From JAWKZG01 sp041396125 (lineage in GTDB: Bacteria > Pseudomonadota > Gammaproteobacteria > Competibacterales > Competibacteraceae), in the NCBI GenBank assembly GCA_041396125.1, contig JAWKZG010000007.1, positions 1-64,000 on the forward strand: 64,000 nucleotides of DNA. Direction: 5' to 3'. Made by a program: the position numbers and the translations under genes. Below, piece after piece: positions 1 to 9,756 of this stretch (positions are counted from its first letter, which is position 1; every line of letters begins with the position of its first letter). Below the pieces are notes generated by a model that ran no database searches, was not told the DNA's origin, and saw nothing but the letters and a program-made list of their open reading frames with translations.

Positions 1-1
1 C

Positions 2-358
2 AAGACCGCTTTGAGCTGTTTGTTCCTGACCCTGCTGCTGGTTTCAGCGGTCCTGGCCCACCATGGCTGGAGCTGGACGGAAGATGGTAACTTCCAGCTT
101 ACCGGTGTCATCAAAGAAGCCCGGCTCGGTAATCCGCATGGCCGGCTGATTGTGCAGGCTGAAGACGAACAATGGCTGGTGGAAGTCGGCCAGCCCTGGC
201 GCAATAAGCGTGCCGGTCTGACCGATCAGATGCTCTCGCCCGGCAACGAAATAACCGTTATCGGCCAGCGTTCTGCTGACCCGAAAGAGTTACGCATGAA
301 GGCAGAGCGGGTGCTGATTGACGGTAAGGAGCATGCGCTGTATCCGGAACGCAGCTAA
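2..358 (+). CDS. DUF6152 family secreted protein, 5' end cut by window
   Basis: The reading frame is open from base 2, and the only start inside the window is a TTG at 11, so the true start probably lies just upstream. A hydrophobic signal segment ends in VSAVLAHHGWSW. The HHGWSW stretch followed by a short beta-rich domain (INE-type lines such as 'GVIKEARLGNPHGRL') matches the DUF6152 family of small periplasmic proteins, whose function is unknown to me. It is followed 21 bases later by a membrane protein gene on the same strand, suggesting an operon. Confidence 0.7.
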   Translation, partial: KTALSCLFLTLLLVSAVLAHHGWSWTEDGNFQLTGVIKEARLGNPHGRLIVQAEDEQWLVEVGQPWRNKRAGLTDQMLSPGNEITVIGQRSADPKELRMKAERVLIDGKEHALYPERS

Positions 359-379
359 TCGACTGATGCGGCTTTACTG

Positions 380-871
380 ATGCTGCCGGAACTGCTGACT
401 GCCGTCGAACAGTCGGCAGTTGCGGAGCTGCTGCGTTTCTGGCGTTGGGCGTATCCGCTCACCAATGCAGCTCATATTCTCGGTATCGCATTGTTGTTCG
501 GCGCTATTTTGCCACTGGATCTGCGCATGTTGGGTCTCTGGCGCTCGGTGCCACTGCCATTACTCGCCCGCGTGCTGGTGCCGATGGCGGGTACAGGATT
601 GGGTTTGGCGCTATTGACCGGGCCGCTGTTATTTAGTGTTGACCCGTTCAAGTACGCAAGTTTAGGTGTGTTCTGGCTGAAATTGCTGCTGATCGCAATG
701 GCGGTGATTAATCTGCTGCTATTGCATCGCAGTACAGCCTGGCGACAGACGATTAACGCTGCCGGCAGCGTTCAGCCAGTAGTCCCTTCCCGGCTTTGCG
801 TACACGCTGTGATTTCTGCGCTGGGGTGGCTGCTGGTGATACTTTGCGGTCGTTTGATCGCGTATTTTTAA
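380..871 (+). CDS. small multi-pass membrane protein (DUF6644-like)
   Basis: The product has 163 residues with about four hydrophobic segments (roughly residues 30-50, 60-82, 96-116, 138-158) and an N-terminal amphipathic stretch. In many proteobacteria a protein of this type sits directly after a DUF6152 gene, as here (21-base gap). I recognise the pair but not a biochemical role; copper or respiratory functions would be guesses. The start is the ATG at 380; shorter ORFs in the other frames are shadows. Confidence 0.65.
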   Translation: MLPELLTAVEQSAVAELLRFWRWAYPLTNAAHILGIALLFGAILPLDLRMLGLWRSVPLPLLARVLVPMAGTGLGLALLTGPLLFSVDPFKYASLGVFWLKLLLIAMAVINLLLLHRSTAWRQTINAAGSVQPVVPSRLCVHAVISALGWLLVILCGRLIAYF

Positions 872-884
872 GAGCCCGACAAGC

Positions 885-1921
885 CTAAGCCGGCGTGGTG
901 AGCGGGCCGTTTGCTTGGCGCCAGGCATCAATACCGCCCTTGATATGGCAGGCATCAAGACCGGCCTGCTGTGCCGCCTGCACCGCCATGGCGGAACGTT
1001 CACCGTAGGCGCAATAAAAAACCAGTCGCTTGGCGGTGGCCTTGCTCAGTTCGCGCAGTAAACCACCGGCTTTCAGATTGGCCTCAAGCGCGGTATACGG
1101 GGCATGCACGGAACCGGGGATCAGACCATGCCGGTCGCGTTCGTGCGGATCACGCAGATCGACCAGAACAAGAAGGTCCGTGTCGATGAGTGGCAAAGCT
1201 TCGTCAGCGCGCAGCGACCAGCCCCGGCTTTCAAGTTCGTCTTGCGAGAGACCGATTTTGACGTTGGCCGGCACGGCAACATCCATCAATTTCGGATTGG
1301 GCAGGTTAAGGTTGTTCATGATCTCGACGTAGGCATCAACACTGTCCACCTGCAGGCGTGGATTACACGCTTTTTCCTCACCGATGGTGCTGACCGTATC
1401 CCCTTTATAGTCGTGAGCCGGATAAACCAGCGTTTCCTCCGGTAGTTTCAGCAACTTGTTAAAGAGCGAATCGTATTGCGCCGCTGCATCGCCATTCTGG
1501 AAATCAGTCCGGCCCGTACCGCGAATCAGCAGGGTATCGCCGGTAAACACCCGGTCTTGCAGTAGATAGCTGTACGAATCGTCGGTATGACCAGGGGTGT
1601 AAAGTACCTCCAGATTAATCCCTTCGAGGCCGACCCGATCGCCTTCCGCACCCGCACGGATACCACATCCACAGCGCTTTTCTCGCCATCACGGTAATGC
1701 AGTGTGGGTACGATCACGCAGTGCTCGAGCCCGGTAATATGGTCAGCATGGACGTGGGTATCGATAACAATAGCTTGAGATCCAGCTCCTGCAGGAGCTG
1801 CAGATAACGGTCAACCTTGTCCAACACCGGATCAATGATAAGCGCCTCGCCACCGCGCCGGAGTCGCAATAAGATACGTATAGGTACACGATACGTTGTC
1901 AAAAAGCTGCCGAAAAAGCAT
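885..1921 (-). pseudogene. persulfide dioxygenase-rhodanese fusion, frameshifted
   Basis: The intact 3' part (885-1550) carries the second half of an ETHE1/glyoxalase II-like metallo-beta-lactamase domain (FTGDTLLIRGTGRTDF, YPAHDYKG) and a C-terminal rhodanese domain with the active-site loop FYCAYGERS. The 5' part is recoverable only by changing frame at least three times between about 1560 and 1860. Its pieces include LIIDPVLDKVDRYL and a THVHADHITG zinc-binding motif. The likely start is the ATG at 1921-1919, behind AAGAGGAA. The family oxidises glutathione persulfide in sulfide detoxification. As written it cannot make a full enzyme; it is either decayed or misassembled. Confidence 0.75.
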
Positions 1922-1950
1922 CGCATTATTCCTCTTACAGACTTAATGAA

Positions 1951-2175
1951 TCTGCACAAATCTGGTAGTCCAGCTTTGATGGCATTAAGTTTAGCGTATT
2001 CGTAATGACCGAGCGCCTGGATTTTTATACTCAATAAATCGATGGGTCATCGAGTTAGCGTTCGTTGTTTCAGCGAGACGTCTTTTTGCCTTTCCAGCAT
2101 TATCAACTACACTGAAAAGCAGCCAAAAATAAATCCCGCTGTATTTTTGAACCTGCTTTGACAATCCAAAATACG
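1951..2175 (+). repeat. ~225-bp direct repeat, copy 1
   Basis: This block is nearly identical to 5921-6146 (same order, a few substitutions and one indel). It begins TCTGCACAAATCTG and ends AATCCAAAATACG. In both places it lies directly upstream of a repeat-rich secreted protein gene, so it probably carries their shared promoter region. In copy 1 the sequence then jumps straight into the middle of the first domain of the second protein (see 2180-2340). Confidence 0.85.
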
Positions 2176-2179
2176 ACCC

Positions 2180-2340
2180 GTGGCGGGGCCAGCGTTGAAA
2201 AATTTATTGCCGCCGTAGCCTTAGAGAATGTCAATCAGGCAGATCCCACCTGCAGCGAGGTGAAGCGCCTTGATCCGGCTGGGGCATCATCTCAACCCTC
2301 GCTGTTACCAGCGCCGGTGGTGATTGATACCTACCGGGCT
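2180..2340 (+). pseudogene. internal fragment of the 6256-8784 protein gene
   Basis: The fragment encodes GGASVEKFIAAVALENVNQADP, closely matching GGASAEKFIAAVVFENVDQADP encoded near 6641-6710 of the downstream gene, and continues to IDTYRA. The roughly 500 bases that precede this point in the downstream copy are missing here. An 18-base in-frame deletion precedes IDTYRA. It is a remnant left by recombination between duplicated genes and has no start codon or signal peptide of its own. Confidence 0.7.
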
Positions 2341-2376
2341 CTCACATTCAATTTCATATTCAAGGTGAGGACAATA

Positions 2377-5300
2377 GTGTCTTATCAATTACATTATTTT
2401 ATACGTTCCAAACGTATCCTTTTAGTCTGGCTATTACTCCTGGTAGTTCTGTCTTTGCAGTCAATCCCAACCGTTCGGGCAGCTGACATTACCGTCACTA
2501 CTACGGCAGATGCCATTGATGCTGCCGGTTCCTGTGCAGCAATTACCATTGGCACTTTGCCGGGTGCCGGCGATGGTCTGGTTAGCCTACGCGAAGCTAT
2601 CTGTGCCGCAAACAACACTGCCGGGCCGGATTCTATTAGCTTTTCCAGCCCCGGAACGCATACCCTGGCTCTTGTCGGCACAGGCGAAGACTCTAACGCC
2701 ACCGGGGATCTTGATATCCGCGACGACCTGACCATCAATGGCCTGGGAACAAACAGCACCATTATCCAGGCCGGAACCACAGGCCCTACCCCCGGCCCGG
2801 GCAACGGTATTGATCGGGTATTGCATCTGGCTACGGGAGGCATAACCGTTATTATCAACAATGTCACCATCCGGCATGGTCGCTTAACGGGTTTTGCTGA
2901 TGGCGCAGGTATCTACAACCCTTCTTTTAATAGCACTATTACCATCAATAACAGCCTCATCACCGCCAACGAAACCGAAGACGAAGGCGGGGGCATTCGA
3001 TATCAATTTGGCACGCTCAATCTTAATAACAGTACAGTTTCTAACAATATTACCGATCAGGTTGGCGGGGGGATTTCCGCTGCCGATGGAGCGACTCTGA
3101 ATATTGCCGACAGCACAATTTCCGGTAACTTTGACGGCGTGTTTGGGGGTGGCGGGATTTTTCTCTATAACACGACAGCTAACATCGCCAACAGCACAAT
3201 TTCCGGTAACGTTGCAACCGACGATGGCGGTGGGATTAGAGGTAGAAGGCTCATCCGTCGTCAATCTGACCCATGTGACCATAACCGGCAACACCGCCGA
3301 TGCCGATAACAGTATCGCTGGTAATGGTGGCGGAATTTCTCTAGATAGTGGTACTGTCAACCTCAAAAACAGCATCATCGCCGGAAACTTGGTTGGAACC
3401 AGCGGCAGCGGGCCAGATTGCAGCGGCACGATGACTCCCGCCATGCGGGCTATAACTTTATCGGCGACAATAGTGGATATTGCGGAATTCGTGGCAGCCC
3501 CAACGCCAACAATGATTATGTTGCGCGGGCGGCTTGCTGCTGGGTGGGTTAACCGGTGATCCGCTTACCATCACTTCAACCCGGCAGTACCAGCCCTTGA
3601 TAAAGTTCCGGCAGCCAACTGCTGTCAGCAGCGACACGAGATCCCCTGTTTAGCAACGGCGCAGCCATTACTGCCATTTCCAGCGCGGGTGGTCCGACCG
3701 CAGGGCACCCATTGCGATATCGGCGCCTATGAGTTTGATACCTCTGGCAGCCTGACCATCGTCAAAACAGTGGTCAATGATGATGGCGGCACCCTCTCAT
3801 CGAGCGATTTCACCATCAACGTTTCTGGCAACAACCCCAGCCAAACATCCTTTGCCGGAAGTGAGCGGTGGTCGTTACCCAAAGGCTGGACATAGCATCA
3901 CCGAAGACCCGGTGGCGGACTATAGCGGTAGTTTCTCTGCCGACTGCTCTGGCGACATTGTCGCCGGCGAGGAAAAACCTGTACCATCACCAACCTACCG
4001 CCGCCGGGTACGTCATCATCGAAAAAGTCTCCATCCAGCGGGCGGAACAAGAAGCTATGGCTACATCCAGACCATCCGCGATCCTTCGAACTTCCTGTTG
4101 GATGATGGTGACACGGAAACCTTCAACAACGTTCCCCCCGGTAACTACCTGGTTGCGGAGCAGGACCATTTCCCGGATATCCTGACCAATCTGGTTTGTG
4201 ATGACGGTGCCAGCGCCGTGCCGAGTGAAACATATATTGGCGGCAACACGCCATTCGATCCGGATGATGAACCCATTGCTGGTGCCAGTGACAATGTCGC
4301 GATCATAAACCTCGAACCTAGTGAAACCGTTCGCTGCACCTATACCAACGCCATTCCCGGCAGCATCCGGATGCAAAAGGTCGTGCCACCTGGAAAGTGA
4401 TTCGAGCAACCCCGATCAAACCTTTACGCTGAATTTTACGAACTTTGATGATGTCAATGCGGGAAGCAGTACTTTTACGGACGGGTCGGGCTTCTCGGTC
4501 TTCTCGGATCTCTTACCGGATACTTACACCGTGCGTGAGTTGAATCTGCCCGCTGGCTGGACCTTGGATAATCTCACCTGCACCAGCAGCGCGGGAACCT
4601 CAACCATTGGCACGTTTACGCCAGGCGATACCTCTATTGAGGTGGACCTGGCTGGCCGGAGATGAGGTGCAGTGTACCTTCACCAACAGCTACGACGACG
4701 GTGACGGCATTCCCGCTGAGGACGAAGACGGGGTACCGGGTTACAACGAGCTCGGCAAAAACTCCGGGTCACAGAAAATGGCTGACGGCTTAAACGGACA
4801 GGTCTTTTTTTCCCAGCTCCTACTTAGGCAGGGATTTCGCGACGTAAAGATTAAAATCCTCTTCAATCCCTGGCATCCCCCTGAGAGGTTTCAATTTGGT
4901 TGACTTGCCGACAAACTTGACAACAGCATTAGCCACCAGCTCATCACTGGCTGTCAGCTCTCCCGCATTTGGTCGGCAGAACGACATGCGCTTTAAGTTT
5001 AAGATAACTCTTTCAAAATAAAAACATTTGCTGGGATGATATGCCCTGATTATTCAGTTGAGCTCTTATTTTGACGAGCCCGTTTCATTTGCTTTCTCAT
5101 TTTCATGGACGTTTGGAAAGTGAGTGGTCAGCCAGTCATTAACTCAATTCCTTTTCAACATTATATTCGTATCCATTGTGATTTTTGTCCCTGTAATCCC
5201 AACCGTGACTGAAAGAAAGGCAACCCAGGTGCAGAGCGGACACCGACAGCGGCGGTGCCGGCGAACGTATCGTCGCTGCTGGTGTATCCGTGCGATTTTC

Positions 5301-5683
5301 TGGATTTTGCGGTGGAGCTGGGGCAAGCGCAGAGCGAGCTGCAACTGACGGTGTACTTTTCGCCGCGTAACCTGAGCCTGGTGGGGATGGTGAAATTCAA
5401 TCACCTGACGCAACGCTGGGACGTGTTGGGGACGGTGGATCACAGCGGAGACAAAACCGTGATCCGCTACAGCCTGAGCGATGGCGGGCCGTATGACGAT
5501 GACCGGGCGGTGGACGGCCAGATTCAGGACCCGGTGGGGGCTGCGGCGTTGGCCATAGGCGAGGGGGGCGAATCGCGCCCGACCCCGATCCCGAGTCTCA
5601 CCCCGATGGGGCTGGGCGTGCTGGTGGCACTGTGGACGCTGTTGCTGATCATCATGCGCCGGCGATCAGGCGTTATGAAATAA
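2377..5683 (+). pseudogene. secreted CSLREAI / choice-of-anchor U / IPTL-CTERM protein, copy 1, frameshifted
   Basis: The start is GTG at 2377 behind AAGGTGAGG, giving a signal peptide (LLVWLLLLVVLSLQS...VRA). In order follow a CSLREAI-type domain (GDGLVSLREAICAANN), right-handed beta-helix-like repeats (NSTISGN...GGGI), a 'GTHCDIGAYE' end typical of choice-of-anchor Q proteins, two or more prealbumin-like modules ending in CTFTN or CTYTN, a choice-of-anchor U-like segment (DGGPYDDD...DGQIQDP), and an IPTL-CTERM tail (IPSLTPMGL, hydrophobic helix, MRRR). The coding sense jumps frame many times (near 3235, 3435, 3540, 3880, 3990, 4395, 4660). An unrelated stretch of about 400 bases lies at 4800-5215. 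Likely role: surface or exported adhesion-like protein. Confidence 0.75.
4820..4987 (-). CDS. candidate 55-residue ORF in the insertion inside copy 1
   Basis: On the minus strand an ATG at 4987 opens 55 codons, starting MSFCRPNAGELTAS and ending NLYVAKSLPK. The composition is protein-like (balanced charges, no low-complexity bias). It lies wholly within the ~4800-5215 stretch that has no counterpart in the second gene copy, so it could be the end of a gene carried in by the insertion. I do not recognise the family. No strong ribosome-binding site is visible, and the ORF may be chance. Confidence 0.3.
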   Translation of the reverse strand: MSFCRPNAGELTASDELVANAVVKFVGKSTKLKPLRGMPGIEEDFNLYVAKSLPK

Positions 5684-5768
5684 CGAGTAAGGCGCCAATA
5701 AGCGCAGCGCATTGCGCCAAATAGGTGTGCTGTCAACCGGTGCAATGCCTTTTGGTTATTGCACCTTA
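5681..5768. repeat. REP-like double-hairpin unit R1
   Basis: Two dyads lie directly after the IPTL-CTERM stop codon: GGCGCCAATAAGCGCAGCGC / ATTGCGCC, and GGTGCAATGCC / GGTTATTGCACC. The same unit recurs at 8780-8870, 8921-9015 and 9059-9140, and a partial copy sits near 5886-5920. The location immediately 3' of genes suggests transcript-end or REP-type elements. Confidence 0.7.
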
Positions 5769-5780
5769 ATTTGCTGAAAA

Positions 5781-5816
5781 TCCCCCTCAATCCCCCTTTT
5801 GCAAAGGGGGAAGTGG
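5781..5816. repeat. C-rich / G-rich hairpin repeat
   Basis: The arms CCCCCTTTT and AAAGGGGG around GC form a stable hairpin at 5792-5810, preceded by a second TCCCCCTCAA block. Elements of this form are common dispersed intergenic repeats in proteobacteria. I see no gene between 5770 and 5920. Confidence 0.45.
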
Positions 5817-5920
5817 ATTGGTTTTGTAGAGGGGCAACTGGTTTCCCACGCGGATCAGAGGGTCGCAAAGCACTCAGATTCATCCGGTGTAATGCTCTGC
5901 GGTCATTGCACCTTACGATT

Positions 5921-6146
5921 TCTGCACAAATCTGATAGTCCAGCTTTGATGGCATTAAGTTTAGCGTATTCGTAATGACCGAGCGCCTGGATTTTTATAC
6001 TCAATAAATCGACGGGTCATCGAGTTAGCGTTCGTTGTTTCAGCGAGACGTCTTTTTGCCTTTTCACCATTATCAACTACACTGAAAAGCAGCCAAGAAA
6101 TAAATCCCGCTGTATTTTTGAACATGCGTTGGCAATCCAAAATACG
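5921..6146 (+). repeat. ~225-bp direct repeat, copy 2
   Basis: This is the second copy of the block at 1951-2175, about 110 bases upstream of the next secreted-protein gene. A REP-like fragment (GTGTAATGCTCTGCGGTCATTGCACC) abuts its left edge. Conservation of the block in front of both genes argues for a shared regulatory region or for a duplication unit that included it. Confidence 0.85.
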
Positions 6147-6255
6147 GGCTGCCAAAGCGTGCCGTCTTATTGTGAAGCGATTGAATAGCCATTAATTGCG
6201 TCCTGCACGCTTGCCCCAGGCGTGTGAGGAGACTAAAAGAGGCGTAATAATTTTT

Positions 6256-8784
6256 ATGAAATTTAGCCTGCAAGACGTCACTAACCGATTTCTGAGTGCC
6301 ATTCGATTACTTATCCTGGTATTCATTGCCAGCAGCAGCGTCGGGTGGATATCTACAGCAAATGCTGTTCCCTCGGTTGTCACCCAGCTGGGCACAGCAG
6401 TTTCCCAATATGAAACCAGCTCAACGCTATCCAGCTTCACAGTTCCGGCGGGTCGTAATCGCTTACTGGTCGTCGTGGCCAGTGATGTGAACTCCAACAA
6501 TGTTACCGGTGTTACCTTCAACGGCAATGCGATGATCGAGGTGCTGGAGGGGACAGATAACATTGCCGTTGACTCTATTTATGTTCTGGCGCTGGGCACG
6601 GCTGTTGGCTCAACGACGGGTGATATCGTGATGGTCTCCGGTGGCGGGGCCAGTGCTGAAAAGTTTATTGCCGCCGTGGTTTTTGAGAATGTCGATCAGG
6701 CAGACCCCACCAGCAGCGAAGTGCGTCGCCTTGATCCGACTGGGGTATCGCCCTCAACCCTTGCTGTCACCAGCGCCGATGGCGATCTGGTGTTTGATAT
6801 GATTGATACCTACCGGGCCGATGCACCCTCAACTCTGACCGTCGGTGTCGACCAGGCCCAGTTGCACGATCAAAGCGGCTCATCGTTTAGTGGTGGCTTT
6901 GCCCACTACAGCACCAGCACGAAAGATGGCGCGGCTGGCGCGACGACCAGTTGGACGAACAATGCAAGTGCCCTGCAGCACATGGCGATGAATATCAAGG
7001 CGGCTCCTCTGTCCGGCAGCCTGACCATCATCAAAGAGGCCAATCCTGAAGACGGTACCGACTTCGCCTTCACCTCTGATATTCCCGGTGGCGAAAGTTT
7101 CAGCTTGGATGACGAGCCAAGCCAAACGGATGCCATCAGCCAAAGCATCACCTTTGCCGACATTCCGGCAGGCAGTTATGCCATTACCGAGACCCTGCCA
7201 GCGATTGGCGGTTGGACAAACCACCTGCACCGGCGGCAGCGGTAGCGGCAGTCTGGGTGGGGGAAACCATGTCGGTCACAGTGGGGGCAGATATGAATAT
7301 CACCTGTACCTTTGAGAATAGCAAGATTCCTCTCTTGACCGTGACCAAGGTGGTGGTCAACGATAATGGCGGCACCCTGTCATCGAGCGATTTCACCATC
7401 AACGTTTCTGGCAACAACCCCAATGACGTCCTTTGCCGGCAGTGAGCGGGGTGGTCGTTAACAGAGCCTGGGGCTTATGGCGTCACCGAAGACGCGGTGG
7501 CGCATCAACGGTAGTTTCTCTGCCGACTGCTCTGGCGACATTGCCGCCGGCGAGAATAAAACCTGTACTGTGACCAACGACGATATCGCGCGACCATCAC
7601 GGTCACCAAGTGGTTGTACCGGCCAGCGATACGGGCGTTTTCAGCCTGACCATCGATGACGTATCCCACGCCGAGGGCGGTAACGGCACCGTACCAGCGC
7701 GCCATTGCGGTCGCGCAGGCACTCACCAGCATCGGCGAGACCGAGCCGGCGGCGGCACCGACCTGGCCGACTATGACCGTGTAATCGGCGGCGATTGTGC
7801 GGCAGACGGCGGCGTCACCGTGGCGTTAGCGGACACGGTCAGCTGCACGATCACCAACACCCGGCGCGGCACCATCACGATCAAAAAGTGGCGAAGTAAC
7901 GCCGCCGATGCCCCAGCGGGGTAGACTTTATCTTCGCCAGCGACGCCCTGGGCGCGTTTAGCCCTGCAAAATCAAGGCGAACAAGTATTCAGCCAACTGC
8001 CATCAACAGCACCTACAGTCTGAGCAAGCCGTGCCAGCGCACTGGACCCTGACCGATGTCAGCTGCAGTAGCACCGGCAGCTCGATCATCAGCCCGATTG
8101 AAAACGGCCAAAGCGACCCAAGGCTGGCCCCGGCGAACGAGGTGATCTGTACCTTCACTAACACCTTCGACGATGGCGACGGTATCGAACCCGCGCAAGA
8201 AGACGGCGTACCGGAATACAACGGTAGTGCTCAAGGCGATGGCAACGGCGATATCGCCGACAAACTGCAGGCGAATGTCAGCTCGGTGCAGAACGGGTCC
8301 TGCTGGTGGACACTGGAAAGCGACGGCCTAACAACACCACGACGTGCAACCGGCTGGTGCCGACGGACGCGATGTCGTCACTGCTGGTGTATCCATGCGA
8401 TTTTCTGGATTTTGCGGTGGAGCTGGCACCGGCGCAGAGCGAAGCTGCACGTCACGCTGTACTTTTCACCACGCAACCTGAGCCTGGTGGGCGTGGTGAA
8501 ATTAACCACCTGACGCAACGCTGGGACGTGTTGGGGACGGTGGATCACAGCAAAACCGTGATCCGCTACGGCCTGAGCGATGGCGGGCCGTATGACGACG
8601 ACCGAGGCGGTGGACGGCCAGATCCAGGACCCGGTAGGGCTGCGGCGCAGGTGCAGCCATAGGCAGGGGGCGAATCGCGCCCGACCCCGATCCAGTCTCA
8701 GCTCGATCGGGCTGAAACCGCTGCTGGTAGCGCTGGCGGACGCTGTTGCTGATCATCATGCGCCGATCAGGCGTTATGAAATAA
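6256..8784 (+). pseudogene. secreted prealbumin-like / choice-of-anchor U / IPTL-CTERM protein, copy 2, frameshifted
   Basis: The start is ATG at 6256 with a signal peptide (LLILVFIASSSVGW...ANA). The first ~250 codons are intact and form a beta-rich domain (SFTVPAGRNRLLVVVASD, GGASAEKFIAAVVFENVDQA). Then come prealbumin-like modules (SLTIIKEANPEDGTDFAF; CTFENS; SCTITNT; CTFTNTF), a choice-of-anchor U-like segment (YFSPRNLSLVGVV; DGGPYDDD) and a degraded IPTL tail ending MRRSGVMK. Frame jumps are seen near 7215, 7435, 7500, 7600, 7700, 7920, 8300, 8440 and 8600. It is homologous to copy 1 over the module and tail part but has a different N-terminal domain. Confidence 0.75.
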
Positions 8785-8875
8785 CGAGTAAGGCGCCAAT
8801 AAGCGCAGCGCATTGCGCCGAATAGGTGTGCTGTCAACCGGTGCAATGCCCTTTGGTTATTACACCCTACTTGCC

Positions 8876-8920
8876 CTGTGGACGCTGCTGCTGATTATCA
8901 TGCGGCGGCGGTCAAAGTAA
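8876..8920 (+). pseudogene. third IPTL-CTERM tail remnant
   Basis: The short open stretch encodes LWTLLLIIMRRRSK followed by a stop, the same hydrophobic-plus-arginine end as the two larger genes, and is again followed by a REP-like unit. Nothing of the upstream gene body remains. It implies that at least three tail copies once stood in tandem here, or that an array was collapsed in assembly. Confidence 0.7.
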
Positions 8921-9022
8921 TATGAAATAACGAGTAAAGGCGTCAATAAGCGCAGCGCATTATTGCCAGTGGGTGTGCTGTCAATCGTTGCAATGCCCTT
9001 TGGTTATTGCACCCTACTTTCC

Positions 9023-9054
9023 CGGTCATTCCCGTGTAGGTGGGAATCCAGTAC
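9023..9054. repeat. short inverted repeat (ATTCCC...GGGAAT, dRS3-like)
   Basis: GTCATTCCCGTGTAGGTGGGAATCCAG is a close relative of the element at 13696-13724. Elements with ATTCCC / GGGAAT ends are widespread in beta- and gammaproteobacteria (the neisserial dRS3 is the known example) and can serve as insertion targets for phages or other elements. Confidence 0.6.
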
Positions 9055-9255
9055 GGGTAGGGCGTCAATAAGCGCAGCGCATTGCGCCGGATAGGTGTGA
9101 TTTCATTTGGTGCAATGCCCTTCGGTTATTGCACCTTACAATTTCTGCAATTGTCGTTTTTTTACAAAAGATGAAAATGCATAATAAAGCCATCAACATT
9201 CATGCACCGAACCGTGCTACGTTCAATTAAATATATTAACGACAAAAGTAACTAT

Positions 9256-9740
9256 ATGAAGTTTAAAATATTTATAATTTTTATGTTGCTATCATCATTA
9301 TCTGGTGCAGATGAAACTGGCTGTCAGTTTTTTGATTGGGAACTATCACACACATTAGGAAAAGAAAGCGCCAGATTCAGAGGCAACATATAGCGGGAAA
9401 TTAGAAATTTATCGTGACAAGGAAAAAATTAAAAGTATTATGCGCAAATTGGCAACATGACAGTAGAAGGCGAGGCCGCTATCGAATACGCTCTTAACGG
9501 TGATGCGGAGTTCTGCGTATCAGATTTACCGAAGACTCAAAGGACTACGAGGAAACCTGTCTATTCCATCCCTGATTTGGACAATTACGCGAGGATCAGT
9601 TGTTATTGGTATCAGCGGGAATCAATACGGATAAGCCAGGTCTGGAAGCCTTGTTTATGACCATACTGCGAACTAAACAAGTAATAAACTATTACCCACG
9701 CTCCGAAAGTCCTGGCGTTAGCATCTATCACAATTGAAAA
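9256..9740 (+). pseudogene. broken gene for small secreted protein, unknown
   Basis: An ATG at 9256 opens a signal-peptide-like start (MKFKIFIIFMLLSSLSGADE) continuing CQFFDWELSHTLGKESA. The frame is then lost near 9380 and can be followed in other frames through KLEIYRDKEKIKSI, GEAAIEYALNGDAEF and ETCLFHPDLDNY to a stop near 9740. I do not recognise the family. The region is more AT-rich than the flanking genes. Confidence 0.5.
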
Positions 9741-9756
9741 ACTCACTATGCGAAAA

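Larger units (their letters stand above)
8780..9140. repeat. cluster of three REP-like double-hairpin units (R2-R4)
   Basis: The units at about 8780-8870, 8921-9015 and 9059-9140 each pair an AATAAGCGCAGCGCATT dyad with a TGCAATGCCCTTTGGTTATTG-type dyad. Between R2 and R3 lies a gene-tail remnant, and between R3 and R4 an inverted repeat of the TTCCCG...GGGAA type. This stretch after the second surface-protein gene holds no complete gene. Confidence 0.7.

Noticed and set aside
1951..2175. Long direct repeats as the ends of a composite transposon around the first surface-protein gene
   Set aside because: No transposase, no terminal inverted repeats, and each copy is followed by a related gene; tandem duplication explains them better.
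8780..9140. Possible CRISPR array because of evenly recurring short repeats
   Set aside because: The units are about 90 bases, diverged, contain two hairpins each, have unequal spacing with gene remnants between them, and no cas gene is present.
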